Source of the DNA: Verrucomicrobiia bacterium
GTDB lineage: Bacteria; Omnitrophota; Omnitrophia; Omnitrophales; Aquincolibacteriaceae
Direction: 5' to 3'
Length of the DNA: 43,489 bases
Assembly: GCA_035495615.1 (NCBI GenBank)
Contig: DATJFP010000016.1
Location: 1-43,489, forward strand
Shown one piece after another: positions 34,947 to 42,369 of the stretch. A model generated the notes under the pieces. The model was not told where the DNA came from, ran no database searches, and was given only the letters and a program-made list of their open reading frames with translations. Position numbers and translations under genes: made by a program. The number at the start of each line of letters is the position of its first letter. The first letter of the stretch is position 1.

Positions 34947-36779
34947 TTAAATAATTCCGTGCAAGGGCCCGCCCTGGACGCCCAGGCGGTTGACCTTCTC
35001 GGTGATCTTCGGGTCTTCTTCGAGCGGGGGGGCATGATGGGGTTTCAGGCGGGCGTCCAGGATCAGAGGCCCGCGGCATCCCCAATGCTTGAACTCGGTG
35101 AAGCTCCCCACCCCATGAATGTCATGGGAGGGATTAGAACGGGTAAAGGCCGCCCAGAGAAAATTCTCCAGGTTCGCGGCCATGAAATCGCTGTCGTCGG
35201 CCAGGACAATCAGCGGGACTTCTTCCAAACCTTCGGCCTGCTCCAGCGCCTTGGCAAAGAGCTGCACTTCCACGTTGGAAGAAACGTAATCGCGGAAGGG
35301 AGGCGCCTTCACGGCCATCACGCCGGGCAGGACAAAGCGCGGCTTTTCAAAGCCGATCATGGACGGCATGTTCCGCGGAATGTTTCCGCCCAGGTTTCTT
35401 TTCTTGGGCCCGGCCGCGGCCATGACGACTTTGGAGCCGCGGTTCAGCCCGGTGCCGGAATAATCCAGCGTGTCGATCGTTGTGCGCGTCTGAAAATGCA
35501 GGTCGCGCGCCCAGTCGATGCGCTCCAGCACGTGGCGCAAAAATTTTTCGATGTCCTTCGCGTCGAGCTGCGGGTCGTCCTCCGCCGCCGCAATCATGAG
35601 GAATTTCGCGAGCGAGCACGGCCCGTAGCCGAGCAGCGCGTTCGCGTGCGTGAGCAGCTCCTGGGGCTCGCGCGCCGCGTAAGGCACATAGCGTTCCTTG
35701 CCCACGGCAAGGAGCAGCGGGTGCACACCCGACGCATCCACCGCGTGCACGGACGTGACGCCGGGAATTTCCACCGGGATCATAGGCCCCGCGACTTCAT
35801 GCACGAGCTTTCCGAAAATAGAATCTTCCTGCGGCGGCCGGCCCACGACCGTGAACGGCCAGATCGCATCCTTGCGGTGATAGACCGCGTCGACGTTGAG
35901 CACGGGAAACTCGTGCTTCAGGCTGTAGTAGCCGAGATGGTCGCCGAAAGGCCCTTCGGGCTTGGTCACGCCGGGATTCACGGTCCCGGTAATGCAAAAG
36001 TCCGCGTCCATGGAAATGCCGTAGCCGTTTTTATACCCGTAGCGGAACCCACGCCCGGCCAGCGCGCCTGCAAAGGCGGCTTCGGGCAATCCTTCCGGAA
36101 GATACATGACGGCCGCGAACGCATGCGCGGGCGGTCCGCCCACGAAAACGCTGACACGCAGCGGCTCTCCCCGCTCAAGCGCCGCGTGATGGTGGATGCC
36201 GATGTCGCGCCGGATCTGATAATGAAGCCCGGCTTCGTAATTTTTCCGGTACTCGTTGCCCGACATCTGCACGCGGTACATGCCCATGTTGGATTTCATG
36301 ATACCGGGCCTCGCCGGATGTTCCGTGTAGACTTGCCCGAGCAGGACAAAGCTGCCGCCGTCTTTGGGCCAGCAGCGGACCTGCGGGAGCTGGTCCAGGT
36401 GCGTGACGTTTTCCAGAACGGGCCCGGACGAAATCTTGCGCGGCAATGCGTGAAGCGCGGCGCGCGCGGCGCCCGCCAGATCGCCTGGATTTTTCAAGGC
36501 GCGCGACGGGTCGGCCTTCAGGCCCACCATTTTTTTGACGTCTTTCAGCGTGTCGTGGAAAAGATACTGCGCGCGCGCCCAAGTCCCGAAAAGATTGGAC
36601 ACCGCGGGAAACGGGCTCCCCTTCACCTTCTCGTACAGGATCGCGGGGCCGCCCGCGCGGAAAACGCGGCGGTGGATCTCCGCCATTTCCAGGTCCGGAT
36701 CCACTTCCTCGCGCAGGCGCACGAGGTGCCCCTGCTTTTCCAGGTCGAGGACGCATTCTTTCAGGCTGCGGTAAGGCAA
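34947..36779 (-). CDS. UbiD-family decarboxylase
   Basis: The 610-residue protein has the UbiD fold pattern: a UbiD-like N-terminus MPYRSLKECVLDLEKQGHLV, then GPFGDHLGYYS (the glycine-rich prenyl-FMN-proximal region), PPQEDSIFGKL and TSVHAVDASGVHPL. UbiD enzymes remove carboxylate from aromatic or unsaturated acids using prenylated FMN made by UbiX; no ubiX is in the window. At 610 residues it is longer than E. coli UbiD (497) and resembles the long form annotated in menaquinone-type pathways, but the substrate is uncertain. The start is a TTG at 36779 with a weak ribosome-binding site, chosen because the family N-terminus begins there. Confidence 0.88.
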   Translation of the reverse strand: MPYRSLKECVLDLEKQGHLVRLREEVDPDLEMAEIHRRVFRAGGPAILYEKVKGSPFPAVSNLFGTWARAQYLFHDTLKDVKKMVGLKADPSRALKNPGDLAGAARAALHALPRKISSGPVLENVTHLDQLPQVRCWPKDGGSFVLLGQVYTEHPARPGIMKSNMGMYRVQMSGNEYRKNYEAGLHYQIRRDIGIHHHAALERGEPLRVSVFVGGPPAHAFAAVMYLPEGLPEAAFAGALAGRGFRYGYKNGYGISMDADFCITGTVNPGVTKPEGPFGDHLGYYSLKHEFPVLNVDAVYHRKDAIWPFTVVGRPPQEDSIFGKLVHEVAGPMIPVEIPGVTSVHAVDASGVHPLLLAVGKERYVPYAAREPQELLTHANALLGYGPCSLAKFLMIAAAEDDPQLDAKDIEKFLRHVLERIDWARDLHFQTRTTIDTLDYSGTGLNRGSKVVMAAAGPKKRNLGGNIPRNMPSMIGFEKPRFVLPGVMAVKAPPFRDYVSSNVEVQLFAKALEQAEGLEEVPLIVLADDSDFMAANLENFLWAAFTRSNPSHDIHGVGSFTEFKHWGCRGPLILDARLKPHHAPPLEEDPKITEKVNRLGVQGGPLHGII

Positions 36780-36789
36780 GGCGGGCTCG

Positions 36790-36978
36790 CTAATCTTTGA
36801 AGAAATAAAGGTACGTGACGCGGACGAGGGCGATGACGGCCACGATCAGAAAAGGATTTTTGTAGGCATGAAATGTTTCCGCATGACACGAGCCCAGGAC
36901 GATCCCGAACAGGAAAAAGCTGACGATCAGCTCCCCGAGCTGCATGGGGTGCCACTTTTTGGTCGGCAGAAAATACAT
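36790..36978 (-). CDS. small two-helix membrane protein
   Basis: A 62-residue hydrophobic protein with two membrane segments (about 15-31 and 42-58) and a basic-acidic tail FFKD. AAGGAG precedes the ATG, and the gene fits between msrB (20-bp gap) and ubiD (10-bp gap), which supports real coding. I do not recognise the family. It could be a small partner of either neighbour. Confidence 0.65.
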   Translation of the reverse strand: MYFLPTKKWHPMQLGELIVSFFLFGIVLGSCHAETFHAYKNPFLIVAVIALVRVTYLYFFKD

Positions 36979-36998
36979 GGTTTCTCCTTCTCGTTTTT

Positions 36999-37391
36999 CT
37001 ACGTTTTCTTCAGCTTGAGCGAAACGGAATTAATGCAGTAGCGCAGCCCCGTGGGCCTGGGTCCGTCGTCAAACACGTGGCCGAGATGCGCCTCGCAGCG
37101 CGAGCAAAGCACTTCGATGCGCCGCATGAAATGGCTGTTGTCCGCTTTTTTCTCCACGGCCTGTTCATTCGCGGCCTTCCAGAAACTCGGCCAGCCCGAG
37201 CCGGAATCGAATTTCGTGTCCGAAGAAAAAAGCTCCTGACCGCAGCCGGCGCACTGGTACACGCCTTTTTCCTTGGAATTGCAGTACTCGCCCGTGAACG
37301 GGCGCTCCGTTCCTTTTTGGCGCATGATCTCATACTGCTCGGGCGTCAGCTCTTTTTTCCATTCCGCGTCGGATTTTGTAATTTTGTCCAT
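36999..37391 (-). CDS. msrB: peptide-methionine (R)-S-oxide reductase MsrB
   Basis: A 130-residue MsrB. The catalytic Cys is C119 in RYCINS, the zinc ligands are C47/C50 and C96/C99 (CAGC, CSRC), and GSGWPSF and [10 protein letters not shown] are the family signatures. It reduces methionine-R-sulfoxide in proteins with thioredoxin. There is no signal peptide, so it acts in the cytoplasm. GGAG lies upstream of the ATG. A stand-alone MsrB without MsrA is common. Confidence 0.97.
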   Translation of the reverse strand: MDKITKSDAEWKKELTPEQYEIMRQKGTERPFTGEYCNSKEKGVYQCAGCGQELFSSDTKFDSGSGWPSFWKAANEQAVEKKADNSHFMRRIEVLCSRCEAHLGHVFDDGPRPTGLRYCINSVSLKLKKT

Positions 37392-37460
37392 GGATCACTC
37401 CTTCCTTAATTGCCTGCATACGCTCACACGCACGCGATGGGCCTCTTGCATTCAACGTGT

Positions 37461-37486
37461 GGGGACAGGTCTTTAGACCTGTCCCC
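37461..37486. repeat. REP-like palindrome, copy 3
   Basis: Perfect 12-bp arms GGGGACAGGTCT and AGACCTGTCCCC with a TT centre, preceded by T and followed by GTCCA. An outer TTGCAT/ATGCAA pair (37446-37451 and 37491-37496) extends the symmetry. It lies in the 110-bp gap between msrB and a small secreted-protein gene. Confidence 0.9.
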
Positions 37487-37501
37487 GTCCATGCAATGGG
37501 A

Positions 37502-37885
37502 TTAATAGTTTGAAAATGCAATGGTCCTTTTCTTGCCCGGGTCGCGGATGAAAAGCTCGGCTTCGTCCGGGCGGTGATAATACGCCGCGATCCAGTGGTC
37601 TTTATAGGTCTCGCTGAAATCGATGCCGGAAAACGTCACGTCCGGCGTGTTGACCCTGTCATCGAAAAAACACACAGTGGTCATGGTTCCGGGCCCGTCC
37701 CACGCCTGCGCCTGCGCGAATTTTTTCATGCCGTCCCAGTCGAGCTCCGGCGCGTACACCGAAATCACGCGATCGTATTTGCCGCTCTCGATTCTTTTTT
37801 CGTTTTTTCCCACGATCTGGAAATCGGCGGCAAAGGCCGGCGCGGTCAAAAAAAGCGAGAGGACAAGGGCCGCGAGCGTTTTCAT
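37502..37885 (-). CDS. small secreted protein of unknown function
   Basis: The 127-residue product has a clear signal peptide (MKTLAALVLSLFLTAPAFAA, about 1-20) and a mature part of about 107 residues with one cysteine (C72) and no motif I recognise. Its start overlaps the stop of the upstream trypsin-like protease gene in an ATGA arrangement, so the two are co-translated. The protein may be a substrate, inhibitor or partner of the protease; only the coupling supports that. Confidence 0.75.
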   Translation of the reverse strand: MKTLAALVLSLFLTAPAFAADFQIVGKNEKRIESGKYDRVISVYAPELDWDGMKKFAQAQAWDGPGTMTTVCFFDDRVNTPDVTFSGIDFSETYKDHWIAAYYHRPDEAELFIRDPGKKRTIAFSNY

Positions 37886-38826
37886 GCCGAAGGCTCCCCC
37901 ACCGGGCCGGCCAGCTCGGTTTGCACGGCCGCCGCCGGTTTTTGCCGCGCCTTTTCGATCACTTCCAGGATGGCGTCCATAGGGACGACCACCGAATAGC
38001 CGGAATTTTCGATTTCCCTGATGTTGAAGGGCCTCTGGATGCCGTACCACTTGTCGTCGAAAGGAATGAACTCCGCGACCATGCCCACGATGGCATAAGA
38101 CGTGCCGGAAAGTCCGATCGGTTCCGTTTCCACAACCGGCCCGCCGCTGTTGCCGTAAAAGACCGGGCAGTCCAGGATCATGGTTTTCTTCTCGTTGTTT
38201 TTTCCCGCGATCACGCCTTTGCGCAGAAGCGGCCGCGTGTAATCGATCTGCGGATAATTCTCGATGCCGAGCGAATTCGGGTAACCGAAGATGAACACGT
38301 CGTTGCCGATCGGCACTTCGTCGTACTTTTTGATCATGGCGCGGCTCGCGCCCACGATGCTGCCTTCGCTCGGCGTTGTCCCGGCCTTGACCACGCGGTC
38401 CACGCCGCCGTTAAACTGCAGCGACTTGCCCCGGGGCGTCAGAACCACGCTGCCCAGCTTGATGACGGCCACGTCGTTGGTCTCGTGAGAATAAATAAAT
38501 CCCGCCACATTGAGGACCTTGAGATCGAGCTGAATCAGGATCGGCTCCTGGAACTGGTCTTCCTGAGGGTACGACGACAGAAGCGCCTTCTGCCCTTTCA
38601 GGTCCGAACGGCCTTCCTTGGCCTGATCGTAAAACAGCAGGTGTTTGGCCGTGACGAAATAGGCGTCCCCGTTGTCATCCATTATATAGAAGCCGCTCGC
38701 GGCCCGGCCGTCTTCCAGCGTGACCGAAACGGGATATTTAATGTAGTCCGCGGGCAGGGCCGCACCGGCATGAGCCGAGGGCGCCCAAATCAAGACAGCG
38801 ATCAGAAGAAGGAAAAGTTTTCTCAT
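37882..38826 (-). CDS. periplasmic trypsin-like serine protease
   Basis: A 314-residue protein with a signal peptide (1-20, ending SAHA) and a chymotrypsin-fold domain. The catalytic triad is visible: H62 in FVTAKHLL, D118 in ETNDVAVIKL and S227 in GNSGGPVVE. There is no PDZ domain, unlike DegP/DegQ. The start overlaps the stop of the thiamine-binding-like gene by one base (TAATG), and the downstream gene encodes a small secreted protein. Role and substrates are unknown; quality control or processing of a secreted protein are the obvious options. Confidence 0.85.
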   Translation of the reverse strand: MRKLFLLLIAVLIWAPSAHAGAALPADYIKYPVSVTLEDGRAASGFYIMDDNGDAYFVTAKHLLFYDQAKEGRSDLKGQKALLSSYPQEDQFQEPILIQLDLKVLNVAGFIYSHETNDVAVIKLGSVVLTPRGKSLQFNGGVDRVVKAGTTPSEGSIVGASRAMIKKYDEVPIGNDVFIFGYPNSLGIENYPQIDYTRPLLRKGVIAGKNNEKKTMILDCPVFYGNSGGPVVETEPIGLSGTSYAIVGMVAEFIPFDDKWYGIQRPFNIREIENSGYSVVVPMDAILEVIEKARQKPAAAVQTELAGPVGEPSA

Positions 38827-39137
38827 TATTTTTTCAGGGAGCGTCCCAGCGTTTTTTCCACGGATTCGACTTTGGACTCGAGGCGTCCGGTCCTGCCTTT
38901 GCGGTAATCGGCCTTGATGGAAATCGTGATGCGCCCGCAGTCGCGGCCCATGGCCTCGTAGCAGCGCTTCACCACGTCCATGACTTCGTCCCATTCGCCT
39001 TCGATGCACGTGCCCATGGGCCCGAGGCGGTAAGGCAGCCCGGACTTGTCGATGATCTCGAGCGAGCGCGCTACGTAGGCGCTCACGCTCTGTCCTTTGT
39101 CCATCGGCGACATGGAAAGTTCGAGTAACAGGCTCAT
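38826..39137 (-). CDS. MTH1187/YkoF-like thiamine-binding family protein
   Basis: The 103-residue protein matches the small ferredoxin-fold family of MTH1187 and YqgV: an N-terminal LLLELSMSPMDKG, an internal YRLGPMGTCIEGEWDEVMDVVKRC and an Ile-Ser-Ile-Lys strand. Members bind thiamine or related molecules; the biochemical role is poorly known. GGGAGG precedes the ATG. It is coupled to the protease gene, a pairing that I cannot explain functionally. Confidence 0.82.
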   Translation of the reverse strand: MSLLLELSMSPMDKGQSVSAYVARSLEIIDKSGLPYRLGPMGTCIEGEWDEVMDVVKRCYEAMGRDCGRITISIKADYRKGRTGRLESKVESVEKTLGRSLKK

Positions 39138-39192
39138 GGTTTCCTCCCGGCTATTTTATCCCGGCGCGCCGGGCCACGCTCGTTTTTTTTAG

Positions 39193-40161
39193 TCACCTGT
39201 CTTGATTCCCGGCCAGCTCTTCCTCCTCGCGAGACAAGCGACCCATTTCCGTGCCGAACGAATCGTCGGCGCGGAAGCCAAGTTCTTTGGGCCTGCCGAG
39301 TTTGTCTCCGAATGGGTCCGGCGGCTGGAAGCGCGGATCTTTCGGGATCAAATCATCGTCCGCATCCAGGTCATAATCGAGGACCGAGCCGTCCTCTTTC
39401 TCGCGGTGATAGTGATGCTTCCAGGTCCCGTCCGGCTGCCGCGTCGAAGTGATCGTGCCACCGCTCGGTGTTTTCGTCACGACCGGCTCCTCCGGCTTGA
39501 CCGTCGGCGCGGAAGATTTCGGTTCTGCCGGCTTCGGCGGATCGTAAACCGGATGGCCCTTGGGATAAAGGTCGTCGTCGGGCTTCAAGTCGTAATCCAC
39601 AACGTTGCCGTCTTTGTCCTCGCGGCGGTAATGATGGCTCCACGAGCCATCCGGATTTTGCGTATGCGTTACGGTGGCGCCGCTTGGCAAGGTGTCCGTT
39701 TGAGTCACCGGAGGGAGCGCGGGAGGCGGCGCAGGAGCTCCTGCCTTTCCCCCGTCTGCCGGCGGGACCGCGGGGTCCCCTGAATTTTTTTCTCCGCCGG
39801 CCGGCACGGTTTCGACGAGTTTTCCGTCTTTGTCGACAATGTCATAGCCGCCGTCCCCGCGGGGACGCAGCCCGCCTCCCGGCGGCACGCGGTCCCAGAC
39901 CGTGCCCCTCATGTCTTCGGGACCCCAGGGTTTTTGCGGCGCGGCGGGCGCAGGCGCCGGAGAATCCCCGGCCGGTTTTCCCTCCCGCGTCACAGTCTTG
40001 ATCACCTTGCCTCCCTTGTCGACGACGTCGTAATTTCCATCCTGCCGCGGCCGGATCCCTCCGCCCTCAGGCGCGTGGTCCCACGGCGTGCCCGCGGCGG
40101 CAAGGCCGCAATGGAAAGCAAGCCCCGCGGCCAAAAGAAAATATCTAAGACTTGCACGCAC
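39193..40161 (-). CDS. secreted protein with two pairs of tandem repeats
   Basis: A 322-residue protein of unrecognised family. A signal peptide (about 1-23) is followed by two copies of an approximately 40-residue repeat A (24-66 and 86-123; common core GGG-[IL]-RPR-x-DG-x-YD-[VI]-VDK), a Pro/Ala-rich linker, two copies of an approximately 54-residue repeat B (156-208 and 229-283; core PDG-[ST]-W-x-HHY-x-RE, then DYDL and a DDDL cluster), and an acidic tail. The Asp-rich ends of repeat B could bind metal. The start is GTG with AGGAG upstream. No function is assigned; it is predicted to be periplasmic or surface-exposed. Confidence 0.8.
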   Translation of the reverse strand: MRASLRYFLLAAGLAFHCGLAAAGTPWDHAPEGGGIRPRQDGNYDVVDKGGKVIKTVTREGKPAGDSPAPAPAAPQKPWGPEDMRGTVWDRVPPGGGLRPRGDGGYDIVDKDGKLVETVPAGGEKNSGDPAVPPADGGKAGAPAPPPALPPVTQTDTLPSGATVTHTQNPDGSWSHHYRREDKDGNVVDYDLKPDDDLYPKGHPVYDPPKPAEPKSSAPTVKPEEPVVTKTPSGGTITSTRQPDGTWKHHYHREKEDGSVLDYDLDADDDLIPKDPRFQPPDPFGDKLGRPKELGFRADDSFGTEMGRLSREEEELAGNQDR

Positions 40162-40173
40162 GGCGGTCTCCTT

Positions 40174-40875
40174 TCATGACGGACGTTTCATCCAGGATTG
40201 GTTGAGAAAGACCCGCATCTTTTTATAATGTGATCCCGGCCAATAAATTCGGCAGCATTGGCAGCATTGGAAAAAACGGTTGAAATGCCGGCGCGTGTTC
40301 GGAAGCAGGCGGTCCAGCACCGCGGCTTTGCTGACCCGCCTTAACCTTCCGTTGCATGCCAGGCACAAACGAAACGGCCGCGGCCGGAGCCCCGGCATAC
40401 GCGCGAGAACCTCTTTTAATTGAAGCGCCGGCGCATCGTTCCTGAGCCAAAACCCGCGCGCCCGGCGCCGCTTCAAAAGCCCGACGTCGCGCGTCAGCAC
40501 AAGCCGTCTTTCTCTACGAGCCTTCTCGACAAGCGCAGCGTCATCATAATCGTTGCGGTAGGCCGCGTCAAAACCCAGAAGCCTCAGATGCCGCGCAAGT
40601 TTGCCGAGCGGAACGTCCAGCGCAAACCGCGCGCTGCGCCGCGCGCCGAAATCCGCGGGCCAGGCCTCCACTTTCCCGCTCCCCGCGCGCCGCGAAAGCC
40701 GCGCCGCCCTGCCGTCCAGCGTCACGCGCCCGATCTCCGCCTGCGGCACGCCCAGCGCCTGCAGCGTATCCAGAAGCGCCGGGATTCCCCGTACGTCCAG
40801 TTCGAGCCAATGGTTCCTAGACGCAGGCCTCAGAAAATCATTCAAACAGCCGTGAAAGCGTACCCGGATCTTCAA
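40174..40875 (-). CDS. Mut7-C family putative ribonuclease with ubiquitin-like N-terminus
   Basis: A 233-residue protein. The N-terminal 80 or so residues look like the ThiS/ubiquitin-like Mut7-C-associated domain; the middle (about 85-170) is the PIN-like Mut7-C domain with LGKLARHLRLLGFDAAYRND and LVLTRDVGLLKRR; the C-terminus holds a zinc ribbon with CLAC and CCQC pairs. Related proteins are predicted RNases. The start is TTG at 40875 because GGAGG lies 5 bases before it and it begins 14 bp after the uvrC stop; a longer TTG start at 40914 would overlap uvrC. Confidence 0.8.
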   Translation of the reverse strand: MKIRVRFHGCLNDFLRPASRNHWLELDVRGIPALLDTLQALGVPQAEIGRVTLDGRAARLSRRAGSGKVEAWPADFGARRSARFALDVPLGKLARHLRLLGFDAAYRNDYDDAALVEKARRERRLVLTRDVGLLKRRRARGFWLRNDAPALQLKEVLARMPGLRPRPFRLCLACNGRLRRVSKAAVLDRLLPNTRRHFNRFFQCCQCCRIYWPGSHYKKMRVFLNQSWMKRPS

Positions 40876-40889
40876 GACCGCCTCCGGTT

Positions 40890-42362
40890 TCAGCCTTGAT
40901 GGAAATAACTCCAAACTTTTTGAGCGAGGGCCTCGTTCATGCCCGGCAGGCCCGCGAGCTGGTCGACGCCGGCGCGCTTGAGTTCTTCCACCGAATCGAA
41001 ATGGCGGAGCAGCGCGAGTTTTCTTTTGGTGCCGATGCCTTCGATGGCGTCGAGCACGGATTCTTCCAGGCCCTTTTCCTTTAATAAGCGGTGGTACGTG
41101 ATCGCGAAACGGTGCGCCTCGTCGCGGACTTTCTGCAAGAGGTACAGCGCGGGCGAGTCTTTCGGGAGGCCGAGGTCTTCCCCGCTTTCGGCCGTGCCCG
41201 CGAGCATTTGCTTGGCGGAATAAATCGTCTCGAAACGCTTGGCAATGGAGATGAGCTCTGTCGTTTCAAAACCCTGCTCTTTCAGGACGGCCGCGGCCGC
41301 GCTGAGATGGCCCTTGCCGCCGTCGATCATGATGACGTCCGGGATGAAATCCTCGCGGCCTTCCTTCAGGCCGACCAGCATACGGCGCAAGGCCTCCTGG
41401 ATCATGGCGAAGTCGTTGATGCCTTCCACGGTCTTGATCTTGTAGCGGCGGTAGCCGAGCTTGTCCGGCAGCTCGCGGTGGAACGCGACTTTGGAAGCCA
41501 CGGCCTCGTCGCCCTGGATGTTGGAGACGTCGAAGCATACGATGCGTTCGGGCAATTTTTCCATGCCGAGGATGCGCTTGAGTTCCAGCGTGGCCGAAAG
41601 CCCGATGCCGGCCTCGGGCTTGCCGGGCGTGAAGCGCTTCTTTTTCAATTTTCCCAGCGCCTCGATCTGTTCCTTGTAGAACTGCGCGTCCTCGAAGCGC
41701 AGTTCTTCCGCGGCCTGCAGCATGCGGTCGCTCAGATATTCGACGAACGTTTTTTTGCCGCCGCCCAGGAAATCGCGCACTTCCTGCACGCATTTGCCGT
41801 ACGCGTCCTTGACCTCGGGCTTGATGCACGGCGCCAGGCATTGGCCGATGTGGTAATAAAGGCAGGCGGTTTTCGGAAGCTTGCGGCATTTGCGCAGCGG
41901 GAAAAGGCTGTTCATGAGCGAGATGGCCTCGCGCAAAAGCTTCGCATCCGTGTACGGGCCGTAATAAAGCGCTTTTTTCTCCGACTTGTTGCGTGTGAGG
42001 ACAAGGCGCGGGTATTCGTCGCCCGTGATCTTGAGCAGCGGGTAGCTCTTGTCGTCCTTCAACTCGATGTTGTAATGCGGCCGGTGCTTGCGGACAAGCT
42101 GGGCTTCCAGGAGAAGCGCATCGACTTCGGTGGAGGTTTCGACGTACTCGATGTCGCGGACTTTGGTCATGAGCATCGCGACTTTGGGGAGCTGCATCTT
42201 GTTGATCAGGTAGGAACGCACGCGGTTGCGCAGGATGCGCGCTTTTCCGATGTAGAGGATCTCGCCGCGTTCGTCCTTCATGAAATACACACCGGGCCTC
42301 AGGGGGATTTCGGCGACAACGCTTCGCAGGTGCTCGAAAGGGTCTGTCTTCGATGCGGTCAT
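40890..42362 (-). CDS. uvrC: UvrC excinuclease subunit, compact form
   Basis: The 490-residue protein makes the dual incision in nucleotide-excision repair with UvrA and UvrB. A GIY-YIG domain covers about 20-100 (PGVYFMKDERGEILYIGKA), followed by four cysteines C159, C167, C175 and C179 that match the reported iron-sulfur ligands, a UVR motif (about 204-239), the RNase H-like endonuclease domain with D278 (CFDVSN), D347 (IDGGKGHL) and His in RDEAHRF, and C-terminal helix-hairpin-helix motifs. E. coli UvrC has 610 residues; the missing length lies between the UVR motif and the RNase H-like domain. All catalytic residues are kept. Confidence 0.95.
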   Translation of the reverse strand: MTASKTDPFEHLRSVVAEIPLRPGVYFMKDERGEILYIGKARILRNRVRSYLINKMQLPKVAMLMTKVRDIEYVETSTEVDALLLEAQLVRKHRPHYNIELKDDKSYPLLKITGDEYPRLVLTRNKSEKKALYYGPYTDAKLLREAISLMNSLFPLRKCRKLPKTACLYYHIGQCLAPCIKPEVKDAYGKCVQEVRDFLGGGKKTFVEYLSDRMLQAAEELRFEDAQFYKEQIEALGKLKKKRFTPGKPEAGIGLSATLELKRILGMEKLPERIVCFDVSNIQGDEAVASKVAFHRELPDKLGYRRYKIKTVEGINDFAMIQEALRRMLVGLKEGREDFIPDVIMIDGGKGHLSAAAAVLKEQGFETTELISIAKRFETIYSAKQMLAGTAESGEDLGLPKDSPALYLLQKVRDEAHRFAITYHRLLKEKGLEESVLDAIEGIGTKRKLALLRHFDSVEELKRAGVDQLAGLPGMNEALAQKVWSYFHQG

Positions 42363-42369
42363 GTCGAAC

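Noticed and set aside
34846-35085. Minus-strand open frames reading through REP palindromes (also 37330-37521)
   Set aside because: They encode only the palindrome and flanking overlap with ubiD or msrB; no ribosome-binding site and no family.
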